From positions 186,001 through 250,000 of the forward strand of contig CAJQLE010000005.1 of the NCBI GenBank assembly GCA_905479105.1: a stretch of 64,000 nt of DNA, in the 5' to 3' direction. Shown in pieces: positions 53,146 through 61,281 of the stretch. Both the position numbers and the translations under genes were made by a program. Under the pieces are notes generated by a model, which saw only the letters and a program-made list of their open reading frames with translations, made no database searches and was not told the origin of the DNA. Each line of letters opens with the position of its first letter. Position 1 is the stretch's first letter. The DNA comes from an uncultured Flavobacteriales bacterium (lineage in GTDB: Bacteria; Bacteroidota; Bacteroidia; Flavobacteriales_G; Salibacteraceae).

Positions 53146-55407
53146 ATGGAAACAAACGAGCTATTAGAAACTGCCGCGCGTTTTGTAAATAATACCAACG
53201 CAAACATCTTTTTGACAGGAAAAGCAGGAACAGGTAAAACAACCTTTCTGCACGAGCTTGCGAAAAAAACACACAAAAGATTCGTTATTGTCGCCCCCAC
53301 TGGAATTGCTGCATTAAACGCAAAAGGTGTTACTATTCATTCGCAATTTCTACTTCCGTTGGGCACCTTCTTACCTGTTCGAGATCCATCTGGAGAGCAC
53401 TCTGATGGCGCTAGAGTTTTCACGCAATACACGTTAGCAAGAAAGCATCCTTTGAATGCAGCAAGAAAACAAGTTCTACGTGATATCGATTTGCTGATCA
53501 TCGATGAAGTGAGCATGCTTCGGGCAGACGTGTTAGACGCCATTGACTATCGATTAAAATCTGCCAAGCGCAATTACAATGAAGCATTTGGTGGTGTGCA
53601 AGTCTTGATGATAGGCGACTTGTATCAACTGCCTCCTGTGGTGAAAGACCACGAGTGGTCGATACTTAGAAACCATTATCAAAGCTCCTTTTTCTTTGAT
53701 GCGCTCGCTTTGAAAGAAAGTGGATTTGTCTACATCGAATTGGAGAAAATATTCCGCCAACAAGATGATGTATTCATCCGTATCCTGAATAATTTGCGGA
53801 ACAACATTGCAACCCAAGACGACATTGCTGAGCTCAATAAGCACTATCAAGAAAACGTAAATAACAATCCTATTCCCGAAGTAGTGACCCTCACTACGCA
53901 TAACTACAGGGCTGATGATATTAACAGATCAGCTCTTAATGCAATTGATAAAAAGGCCTTCACCTACAGCGCTGAAATAGAAGGCGATTTTCCTGAATCA
54001 ATGTATCCAGTGGAAACAGAACTTCAACTCAAAGTTGGAGCTCAAGTGATGTTCATTAAAAACGACAGTTCAGAAGGTAAATATTTTAACGGGAAACTGG
54101 CTACCATTAAAGATTTAAATGGACTGAGTATTACGGTAGAACTTCATGGAGAAAAGGAAGATTTTGTTCTTCGTCAAGAAAAATGGGAAAATAAAAAGTA
54201 TACAGTCGACTCAAAATCAAAAGAGCTCGAAGAAGAAATAGTAGGATCATTCATGCAGTTCCCGATCAAGCTCGCTTGGGCTATTACGGTTCATAAAAGC
54301 CAAGGACTCACCTTCGATAAAGCCGTTATTGATGTCGGAAAAGCGTTTGCTCCTGGTCAAGTTTATGTCGCCTTATCTCGCCTCAGAAGTTTAGATGGAT
54401 TGATACTAGGAACACGCATTAACCCACGAGTGATATCCAGCGATGCTCAGGTCATTGACTTTAGTAAACGTAAAGACACTCAAACTGACTTAGGCGAGCT
54501 ACTCAGTAAAGGCCAACGGCATTATCTCTATCATTTAGTAGAGTCGGCATTTGACTTTTCAGCAATCGTTTCTCAATTGGCGCAACGAAACTCAGACAAA
54601 CTTTCTAAGACAGAATTTGAAGATGAAAGCATGCGCTCAGCTCTTCAGAACATCGAATCTAGGTTTACTAAAGAAAAAGAAAATACCGAAAGATTTAGGC
54701 GACAACTCTTTGGGTTAATACAGCAAGCTGAGCCGCCTCAATTAATTGAGCGCATAGAAAAAGGAAGCGCCTACTACACCAAACTTTTTGAAAGTAGCCT
54801 CACTGAACTTTTTACGCATATTGCAGAGGTAAAACAGTTTACTAAGACCAAAACATACCTCAATTTTCTCCTCGAAATTGATCAGTTACTGATGAAGCAC
54901 TTTATGGAGATAAATACAGTATCCTACATCACAAAATGCGTGCTCGATGGAACTGAAATTGATAAAACATCTGATGCTCATGCAACAGTGAAAACCTTCA
55001 GACAAAAATTACTTGCCGACTCTGAAGCTTTTGCCGAAGACAAGGCGTCATCTAGCAAGCTAAAAACTGGTAAAAAGAGAAAGGGCACGGGAAAAAAAGT
55101 GAAAGGCGAAACCTATAAAGTGAGCTTAGAATTGTTCAAAGAAGAATGGACCATTGAGCAAATAGCAGAGAAACGAGGCATGAGTGAATCCACCATCGAA
55201 GGTCACGCTGCCAAACTAATCGGTGATGGTGATTTGGAAGTAAGCCATTTTATGCCCGAAGACATTACAAAAGAAATATCAAAGGCAATTGCTACTTCTG
55301 ATGGAAAAGGGATCGGTTCAGTAGTAGCTTCTTTAAATGGTAAATTCACCTTTGGACAAGTTCGAATGGTACTGGCTGTAATGCAGAGAACCACAAAAAA
55401 TAAATAA
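53146..55407 (+). CDS. PIF1-like superfamily 1 DNA helicase with C-terminal HTH
   Basis: A 753-residue AAA/SF1B helicase. Walker A is LTGKAGTGKTTFL (about residues 23-35), motif Ia follows as IVAPTGIAALNAKGVTIHS, Walker B is LLIIDEVSMLRADVLD, and motifs later in the chain include GDLYQLPPV, AWAITVHKSQGLTFDKAVID and YVALSRLRSLDGL, all typical of PIF1. Residues ~520-640 are a helical connector and the last ~100 hold a helix-turn-helix (EEWTIEQIAEKRGMSESTIEGHAA in part) such as that at the end of RecQ-type helicases. Probably acts in replication or recombination intermediates; no partner gene is nearby. Confidence 0.92.
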   Translation: METNELLETAARFVNNTNANIFLTGKAGTGKTTFLHELAKKTHKRFVIVAPTGIAALNAKGVTIHSQFLLPLGTFLPVRDPSGEHSDGARVFTQYTLARKHPLNAARKQVLRDIDLLIIDEVSMLRADVLDAIDYRLKSAKRNYNEAFGGVQVLMIGDLYQLPPVVKDHEWSILRNHYQSSFFFDALALKESGFVYIELEKIFRQQDDVFIRILNNLRNNIATQDDIAELNKHYQENVNNNPIPEVVTLTTHNYRADDINRSALNAIDKKAFTYSAEIEGDFPESMYPVETELQLKVGAQVMFIKNDSSEGKYFNGKLATIKDLNGLSITVELHGEKEDFVLRQEKWENKKYTVDSKSKELEEEIVGSFMQFPIKLAWAITVHKSQGLTFDKAVIDVGKAFAPGQVYVALSRLRSLDGLILGTRINPRVISSDAQVIDFSKRKDTQTDLGELLSKGQRHYLYHLVESAFDFSAIVSQLAQRNSDKLSKTEFEDESMRSALQNIESRFTKEKENTERFRRQLFGLIQQAEPPQLIERIEKGSAYYTKLFESSLTELFTHIAEVKQFTKTKTYLNFLLEIDQLLMKHFMEINTVSYITKCVLDGTEIDKTSDAHATVKTFRQKLLADSEAFAEDKASSSKLKTGKKRKGTGKKVKGETYKVSLELFKEEWTIEQIAEKRGMSESTIEGHAAKLIGDGDLEVSHFMPEDITKEISKAIATSDGKGIGSVVASLNGKFTFGQVRMVLAVMQRTTKNK

Positions 55408-55413
55408 TAGAAA

Positions 55414-55648
55414 TCAGCCGATACTGAAAAAGTCTTTGAGGCCACTCAAAATACTCTGAGACGATAAGAATGAAAAATAAAACGATCAAGAAAGCGACAA
55501 TAGAAACGCGAATTGCAACCTTTCGCTTGTGCACTTGGTCAAATTGCTTTGTAGCTTCTAAATAAACTGGCACTGAACCTAACGGATCAATAATCGCAAT
55601 CAAGAATAGTATGGTGGTGAAAATCTCCGTCACAATCAAAATGTACAT
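55414..55648 (-). pseudogene. MarC-family gene with large internal deletion
   Basis: From an ATG at 55648, MYILIVTEIFTTILFLIAII, DPLGSVPVYLEATK and later KVAIRVSIVAFLIVLFFILI look like the first ~65 residues of a MarC/UPF0056 protein. The frame then shifts, and in the new frame SILSGLKDFFSIG and a stop at 55414-55416 resemble the C-terminal end of such proteins. About 120 residues of the middle are gone. The fragment converges with the end of the PIF1 gene, leaving 6 bases. It is a dead paralogue of the intact gene at 25562-26143 or of a second marC. Confidence 0.75.
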
Positions 55649-55823
55649 CCAAGGTATAAGTCAGCGACTTCACCCCAGAAATGTTTATCGATTCTGAATA
55701 TTTAATTCATCTCTCTCTCAAATCCATTGAAAGGTGTTTACGAGGGTTTTATCTAAAAACACATCAATTACAAAATAAAACACCAAATAATAGGGTTAAT
55801 TCAAAATAATAACCTAAGTAAAT

Positions 55824-56678
55824 ATGATTTATCGATTCATTATTCTTTGCGCCATACTAATCTTTTCATTTTCAATTCCAGCGCGTGCCGAAGTACAAGC
55901 CATTGAGCATCTGTTAATCTCAGGAAAGCTCAATCTTGATATATCGAGCCTAGGAAGTCACCGTGAAAACTGTATAAGAGTTATCGCAACAAATCTTAGT
56001 AATGAAGCACTATTTACTAGGATAGAACCCGGAAGAATTCTAGTATCAAATGACATTAATGTTCAGGACATCATTGTTACCCAAGAAATGATAATAGCTC
56101 TTGCTCCAAAGGATGAGGTTACAAAACAAGCCTTTGGGTTTTGTTGCCAAAACCAAAACTCTGGCCCGAGCGAAGGCACCAATTTCAAATTAGGTAAGAT
56201 GAGCTCATATGGTTTACTCGACATTGCAAAATACCTCAATAAACACAGAGAGTTAAATGGTGATGTTCAGCAGCACGCCATTTGGGTGATGTCAGATTGC
56301 TCGCCAATAAGTTCAATATCACAATATGATGAGGAAAGTCAAGAATTGGTAAGAATGATCTCTGATAATCTTGGAGTAAAAGCTCCATGGTACATCACCG
56401 AACATCGATTAAGCGCAGATCAACTATTCTCTAAAAAAGTAGATCGAATCAGGGGCAAAATGGATTTTAAAGTAAGTGAATACGACAAAATCAAAGTGAT
56501 CGTAATGGATCAAAACAATCGTGTTATAAAAATCATTCTATCTCCAACTGTATATGGACCTGGAAATTATCAATTACCATTAGACTTATTCGTGAACTTT
56601 TGGGAATCAGGAGACTACAATGTTGTCTTTCAAGGAGAAAAAGGAGATGTAATTGGTAGTTATGATTTCACCATTTAA
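55824..56678 (+). CDS. secreted protein of unknown function
   Basis: A 284-residue exported protein with signal peptide MIYRFIILCAILIFSFSIPARA. The middle (residues 105-165) has FGFCCQNQNSGPSEGTNFKLGKM, then LLDIAKYLNKHRELNGDVQQHAIWVMSD. A cysteine followed by a Pro-Ser stretch and a conserved-looking QxAIW element reminds one of thioester-type surface domains, but this is a by-eye resemblance only. The C terminus (YNVVFQGEKGDVIGSYDFTI, in part) is like the terminal strands of envelope Ig-like domains. The next gene, an outer-membrane-type protein, starts 60 bases later, so they may be co-expressed. Upstream 55649-55823 holds no gene. Confidence 0.65.
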   Translation: MIYRFIILCAILIFSFSIPARAEVQAIEHLLISGKLNLDISSLGSHRENCIRVIATNLSNEALFTRIEPGRILVSNDINVQDIIVTQEMIIALAPKDEVTKQAFGFCCQNQNSGPSEGTNFKLGKMSSYGLLDIAKYLNKHRELNGDVQQHAIWVMSDCSPISSISQYDEESQELVRMISDNLGVKAPWYITEHRLSADQLFSKKVDRIRGKMDFKVSEYDKIKVIVMDQNNRVIKIILSPTVYGPGNYQLPLDLFVNFWESGDYNVVFQGEKGDVIGSYDFTI

Positions 56679-56738
56679 CATTCATAGTCTTGATAAAATT
56701 AGCACCTTACGGCTTGTTTAGATTGACTTTAGAAAACA

Positions 56739-57590
56739 GTGAAATTGACAATTATACTCCACAAAGATTTCCTCAGACTGATCATCGTAGTCTTCACATT
56801 CACTCTTTCTCTTCAGACGTTCGCGCAGAACACATCTCACCGAAAAGGAACGATTTCAGCCTATTGGGGGTACAATAGAGGTTGGTTTTCTAATTCAAAC
56901 ATTCGCTTTTGGGGAAGCAACTATGATTTTACACTTGACAAAGTTTCCGCCAAAGACCGACAATCAAAGTTTGATTTAAACACCTATTTCGGCATTTCCA
57001 ATATCACTATTCCGCAATACGACATAAGACTTGGCTATGCCTTAACTGATCATTGGGATATAACAATGGGCACTGATTATATGAAATACGTTGTCGTAGA
57101 AAATCAAACTGCGGTTATTTCCGGGGAAATCGCGGAGAGTAATTCGAGGTTTGATGGCACATATGATAATGACAAGATTCTATTAAGCCCTGATTTTTTA
57201 CACTTCGAGCATACGGATGGTTTGAACTATTGGAATATTGAGGCAAGGAGATTTGACGAAATTCTTTCTTACAAAAAGGTGTCTTTTAACCTAACAGAAG
57301 GAGGCGGAGTCGGTGTTTTAATACCGAGAACAAACACCACTTTATTGAAGAATGACCGTTATGATGAGTTTCATTTGGCAGGATATGGCTTAAGCGCAGT
57401 AGTAGCTGCAAACATTACGTTCTTCAAACATTTCTTCATTCAAACCGAGTTAAAAGGAGGCTTCCTCCACATGCCGGATATACGGACTACTATGTTTCCT
57501 GAAGATAGAGCTAGTCAGCACTTCTTTTTCACCCAATGGAATGTTGTTGGTGGAGTACAGTTTGATTTGACTCCGAATAGATCAATTTAG
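56739..57590 (+). CDS. outer-membrane beta-barrel-like protein
   Basis: A 283-residue exported protein that starts at GTG (56739) with a signal peptide MKLTIILHKDFLRLIIVVFT and FTLSLQTFAQ; an ATG further in would lose part of it. The mature protein alternates polar and aromatic residues (KGTISAYWGYNRGWFSNSNI, in part; FDLNTYFGISNI; YALTDHWDITMGTDYMKYV; FFIQTELKGGFLHM) and ends with a short polar tail, fitting a small beta-barrel of about 8-10 strands. It resembles a widespread Bacteroidota family of unnamed barrel proteins, from memory. It overlaps the convergent next gene by 9 bases. Confidence 0.7.
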   Translation: MKLTIILHKDFLRLIIVVFTFTLSLQTFAQNTSHRKGTISAYWGYNRGWFSNSNIRFWGSNYDFTLDKVSAKDRQSKFDLNTYFGISNITIPQYDIRLGYALTDHWDITMGTDYMKYVVVENQTAVISGEIAESNSRFDGTYDNDKILLSPDFLHFEHTDGLNYWNIEARRFDEILSYKKVSFNLTEGGGVGVLIPRTNTTLLKNDRYDEFHLAGYGLSAVVAANITFFKHFFIQTELKGGFLHMPDIRTTMFPEDRASQHFFFTQWNVVGGVQFDLTPNRSI

Positions 57591-58406
57591 ACTATCTAAA
57601 TAGTCTACCGTGAAGTAGGCAGGATCAAGTTTCACGTTAAAACGATAGTCTGTGTAATCGAAGCTCTCGTACAAGCCCTTTTCATCATAGTTAGCAATGC
57701 GCATTGGCATTCCATGATCAGCATCAATAAATAACTCTACTATTCTACCATAATGAGAGGGAACCTGAAAAGTTTTACCCCCACAATCTTCATCATATGT
57801 GTGAATATGATCGTTTTTCTCAATGATTAAGTAAGCTGAAACGCTCAATTTTGACGCTATACTCAAAACTGTTTCTCCCTTTTGAGCATTATACTCTTTC
57901 CAATGGAACTCATCGGTTTCAGCTCTAATCAAAATTTCTTCATTTCCTTCTCGAACAACTTTCGAACACTGAAAACTCTCAGGCATTCGCTTATACTCTC
58001 TCCTTATTATCCCGAATATAAATTCACAGCCAGCATCAGAAATGGTGTAATGATTTAAGCCTCGAAAAATCTTACCCTGAATATCAAGCATCAAATTGGT
58101 AAAAGGAAAGCCATTCGAAATGTACATCGCTTCTTTTTCAGATACTTCAGGATCGTAAAGAATGTAATGACCTTTCTCAGCCATTCTTCCCGCCACTTTA
58201 TAGGGGTGTCTTGAAATCGTGAAATCAAACTCCGCCCGATCATCTTGATCTATATGACGCTCAAACTTCTTGGAATGGTATTGCATATTTTCAATAACCT
58301 CCCATTTGGAATATACATACTCAAAAGTCTTTTCACAATCAACCAATTCCTGCGAAATACCAGAGAAACTTAAAAAAATAAAAGGAATAAGCAGCCTAAC
58401 TTTCAT
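57582..58406 (-). CDS. DUF1571-like secreted protein with internal LysM-like stretch
   Basis: A 274-residue exported protein with signal peptide MKVRLLIPFIFLSFSGISQE. The body resembles DUF1571 proteins (MQYHSKKFERHIDQDDRAEFDFTISRHPYKV, in part; MYISNGFPFTNLML; VELFIDADHGMPMRIANYDEKGLYESFDYTDYRF at the end, in part). Between them, residues 180-210 (YNAQKGETVLSIASKLSVSAYLIIEKN, in part) have the outline of a LysM motif (GETxxSIAxxxxVxxxxIxxxN), which would bind peptidoglycan. Insertion of LysM in this family is unusual. Function unknown; likely periplasmic. Confidence 0.7.
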   Translation of the reverse strand: MKVRLLIPFIFLSFSGISQELVDCEKTFEYVYSKWEVIENMQYHSKKFERHIDQDDRAEFDFTISRHPYKVAGRMAEKGHYILYDPEVSEKEAMYISNGFPFTNLMLDIQGKIFRGLNHYTISDAGCEFIFGIIRREYKRMPESFQCSKVVREGNEEILIRAETDEFHWKEYNAQKGETVLSIASKLSVSAYLIIEKNDHIHTYDEDCGGKTFQVPSHYGRIVELFIDADHGMPMRIANYDEKGLYESFDYTDYRFNVKLDPAYFTVDYLDSLN

Positions 58407-58509
58407 AGAACGAATATAGCATTGGCGAGAATGCTGAAAGCAGAATACGTGATTCTAAATCAAGAATAATGTGAGCGTAATTCAATTATTAAATCGCACA
58501 TTAGGTATC

Positions 58510-59109
58510 CTACTCAGATATCGGTTTGATACCCAATAACTCTAGTGCTTGATCATCATTCCAATTGCGCATACCCTTTGACTGGTGGATCAATTCTCCT
58601 TGAGAATTTATAACAAACGTAGTGGGTAATGCAGATGACGCTATTTGATCAGGCGGAGCATATTGATAATAATACACAGGTAAATCCCATTCCTTCCGAG
58701 CTAAATGTCCTTCCACTTTTTCGCGTGATTCATGGGTTAGAAATATATACTTCACTTTTCCATTAGTCTTCTTCATCAAGTCGATAATACTAGGCATTTC
58801 GGCATTACAAGGAGGACACCACGTAGCCCAATAATTCAGAAAAATCGTTTGACCTTCAAAATCATTTAAAGACCGAACCTCTCCATTCTTATCCTCAAAA
58901 TTCCAAGCCAAAGTCTCGCTCGATAACACCTGAGACTCATTGGAATGAAAGTCACCAAAGAGGCCTGTTTTCAACATTAATCTCTGAAATAATATCCGCC
59001 CATCGCTGGTTAGCATCATGACTATAAAAACTAAAAACAGGATATCTGTAGTTTTTCCCAAAATAGACTTCGCCTTAAATTTCTCCCACTGGCGCTTCAA
59101 AATATTCAT
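58510..59109 (-). CDS. TlpA-family thioredoxin-like protein
   Basis: A 199-residue membrane-anchored thioredoxin-fold protein. An N-terminal helix (GKTTDILFLVFIVMMLTS, about residues 18-36) acts as an anchor, and the periplasmic thioredoxin domain has the active site WATWCPPCNAEMPS with a Cys-Pro-Pro-Cys motif, and FEGQTIFLNY before it. The cis-Pro is in SSALPTTFVINSQGE. Members reduce disulfides of cytochrome c precursors or other envelope proteins. It diverges from the peroxidase-like gene with a spacing of 130 bases. Confidence 0.9.
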   Translation of the reverse strand: MNILKRQWEKFKAKSILGKTTDILFLVFIVMMLTSDGRILFQRLMLKTGLFGDFHSNESQVLSSETLAWNFEDKNGEVRSLNDFEGQTIFLNYWATWCPPCNAEMPSIIDLMKKTNGKVKYIFLTHESREKVEGHLARKEWDLPVYYYQYAPPDQIASSALPTTFVINSQGELIHQSKGMRNWNDDQALELLGIKPISE

Positions 59110-59239
59110 GCGGCAAATGTGCGATAATTACGATTGGACTTATGTGCATTATGTTACTTAGATCACATAAAAACCTAAAATGAATAGGTCTTTTCGTATG
59201 CTTGTAAGCATAAGTAAAAATCGCAAATTCAATATCAGA

Positions 59240-59572
59240 ATGGGAGTATATTACGAATCAAACGACCTAAGAAAATTTGGAAAAATCGCTGACTACGATA
59301 AAGAACTTGCTGATAAATTTTTTGACTGGTACGGTGCAGTATTCGAGGAAGGCGCTTTAACTGCTCGAGAGAAGGCCTTGATTGCATTGGGAGTATCGCA
59401 TGCCGTGCAATGTCCTTATTGTATCGATGCTTACACTGAGGAAAGCCTCAAATTTGGAATCAACAAAGAACAAATGATGGAAGCAGTTCATGTGGCCAGC
59501 GCCATTCGCGGAGGTGCATCTTTGGTGCATAGTGTTCAAATGATGAATAAAGTAAACAAACAAGAGATGTAA
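59240..59572 (+). CDS. arsenosugar-associated CMD/peroxidase-like protein
   Basis: A 110-residue carboxymuconolactone decarboxylase-fold (AhpD-like) protein. ATG at 59240 is preferred to the upstream one at 59180, since MGVYYESNDLRKFGKIADYD is how the family begins. The redox motif is Cys-Pro-Tyr-Cys in HAVQCPYCIDAYTEE, followed by the helical HVASAIRGGASLVHS. Proteins with this sequence are annotated as arsenosugar biosynthesis-associated peroxidase-like. The stop codon shares one base with the start of arsS (TAATG), so the two are translationally coupled. Confidence 0.85.
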   Translation: MGVYYESNDLRKFGKIADYDKELADKFFDWYGAVFEEGALTAREKALIALGVSHAVQCPYCIDAYTEESLKFGINKEQMMEAVHVASAIRGGASLVHSVQMMNKVNKQEM

Positions 59573-60630
59573 TGGCCTTAACCAAAACGCTCCAGTCAAG
59601 ATCAAGTGACCTTTCGAAGCCTGAATCACAAGTTGAGTTCTTATCATCCGGGATTTTCAGTGACGGCAAAGCTCCAATATTTAGAAACTTATTGGATGAT
59701 CATTCCAGTTTCCCTTTGAAGCCCAATACACTCGAAGTTTTGCAAGTTAACTTAGGGTACATGTGCAATCAAACATGTAAGCATTGTCACGTTGATGCTG
59801 GTCCGGACCGAACGGAGATTATGACCAAACAAACAATGCAAAGCTGCATTGACGTAATCAAGTCCAACAACATAGAAACCATAGACCTTACTGGAGGAGC
59901 GCCAGAAATGAATCCAAACTTTAAATGGTTTGTTGAACACGCCAGACCTTATGTGAATGAAATTATCGTGAGGTCAAATTTGACTATAATCGAGGCAAAC
60001 AAAACTTACAATGAGCTTCCAGTATTCATTGCGAAGAATAAAATCAGACTCGTTTCATCACTTCCGTTTTACAATGCAGACAAAACGGATAGGCAAAGAG
60101 GAAAAGGTGTTTTCGATAAATCAATTAATGCATTGCGTAAGTTAAACAACCTAGGTTATGGTAAACCAGAATCGGGATTAACGATAGACTTAGTATATAA
60201 TCCCACAGGCGCATTTCTACCTGCTCCTCAGTTGTCGTTAGAAAAAGAATTCAAAAAGGTACTTAAAGAAGAGTTTGACATTTGCTTCAATCAACTCTTT
60301 TGCATCACTAATTTACCCATTAGCAGGTTTCTCGATTATTTGATTCAAACAGAGAACTATGAAGACTATATGTTCAAACTAATCGAGTCTTTTAATCCGG
60401 AAGCTTTAGATGGTGTCATGTGCAAAAGCACGCTTTCAGTCGGATGGAACGGAACATTGTATGATTGTGATTTTAATCAAATGTTAGACTTGAAAATTGA
60501 TCCTAATTCTCCACAGTCCATTTCAAGTTTCAATATTGATACATTAAAAAACAGGGTGATAAACACAAGCCAGCACTGTTTCGGCTGCACGGCAGGTGCT
60601 GGTTCATCATGTCAAGGATCATTGGTTTAA
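59572..60630 (+). CDS. arsS: arsenosugar biosynthesis radical SAM protein ArsS
   Basis: A 352-residue radical SAM enzyme that attaches the 5'-deoxyadenosyl group of SAM to dimethylarsenite in arsenosugar synthesis. The iron-sulfur motif is CNQTCKHC (Cys-x3-Cys-x2-Cys), followed by HVDAGPDRTE and the SAM-binding DLTGGAPEMNP. The C-terminal part contains LFCITNLPISRFLDYL, CDFNQML, and ends with CFGCTAGAGSSC, the auxiliary cysteines typical of ArsS. Full length. It is preceded by the peroxidase-like gene (one-base overlap) and followed after 9 bases by the glycosyltransferase. No arsM methyltransferase is visible. Confidence 0.93.
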   Translation: MALTKTLQSRSSDLSKPESQVEFLSSGIFSDGKAPIFRNLLDDHSSFPLKPNTLEVLQVNLGYMCNQTCKHCHVDAGPDRTEIMTKQTMQSCIDVIKSNNIETIDLTGGAPEMNPNFKWFVEHARPYVNEIIVRSNLTIIEANKTYNELPVFIAKNKIRLVSSLPFYNADKTDRQRGKGVFDKSINALRKLNNLGYGKPESGLTIDLVYNPTGAFLPAPQLSLEKEFKKVLKEEFDICFNQLFCITNLPISRFLDYLIQTENYEDYMFKLIESFNPEALDGVMCKSTLSVGWNGTLYDCDFNQMLDLKIDPNSPQSISSFNIDTLKNRVINTSQHCFGCTAGAGSSCQGSLV

Positions 60631-60639
60631 ATTTGTTTT

Positions 60640-61263
60640 GTGACGGAAAACGATCGCCTAATCATTTTTGTAAAAAACCCAGAAATTGGAAGGGTTAAAA
60701 CACGTCTTGCCAAAACCATTGGCGATGAACAAGCATTGAGTATATATCAAAAGTTGCTTTTGTATACCAAAGAAATTACAAAAGGGCTGAATGCCGATAA
60801 GTCTGTCTACTATTCTGAACACATAGACAATAATGATTTATGGGATAACATGCTATTCTCTAAACACCTTCAGCGAGGTGACGATTTAGGAGAAAGAATG
60901 CAGAATGCTTTCGCTGATGCATTTGCTCAAGGAAAAGAGCGCGTCATCATAATCGGAAGCGATTGCCTGGAGTTGGAGACCTACATGATCAAAGAAGCCT
61001 TTGCGGTTCTTGAAAACAATGATGTGGTTCTCGGTCCCGCCAAAGATGGAGGATATTACATGATTGGAATGACCGCATTTCTACCCACTCTTTTTGAAGA
61101 CAAAAACTGGAGCACAGATGATCTCTTGATGGATACAATATTGGATTTAAAGAAGATGAATGCTAAATATTACCTTCTTAAAACCTTGAATGATATAGAT
61201 ACCATAGAAGATTTAAAAGCTCTTGATAAGTTCCCTCATCAAAAGAACGAAGACTGGTTTTAA
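60640..61263 (+). CDS. TIGR04282 arsenosugar biosynthesis glycosyltransferase
   Basis: A 207-residue DUF2064/TIGR04282 nucleotide-diphospho-sugar transferase-like protein. GTG at 60640 is the start, giving the family N terminus with LIIFVKNPEIGRVKTRLAKTIGD; the central LGERMQNAFADAF, IIIGSDCLELE and LGPAKDGGYYMIGM are the family hallmarks. It would act on the arsenosugar intermediate or a sugar donor. It starts 9 bases after arsS and ends 18 bases before asnB, so it may share the transcript of asnB too. Confidence 0.9.
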   Translation: MTENDRLIIFVKNPEIGRVKTRLAKTIGDEQALSIYQKLLLYTKEITKGLNADKSVYYSEHIDNNDLWDNMLFSKHLQRGDDLGERMQNAFADAFAQGKERVIIIGSDCLELETYMIKEAFAVLENNDVVLGPAKDGGYYMIGMTAFLPTLFEDKNWSTDDLLMDTILDLKKMNAKYYLLKTLNDIDTIEDLKALDKFPHQKNEDWF

Positions 61264-61281
61264 ATCCTCTATTTTGCACAT

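Noticed and set aside
55346-55648. A 100-codon minus-strand frame overlapping the 3' end of the PIF1 gene, as an intact gene
   Set aside because: Only its first ~65 codons look like MarC; the rest is antisense to PIF1 and the true 3' end of MarC appears in another frame. It is a broken gene instead.
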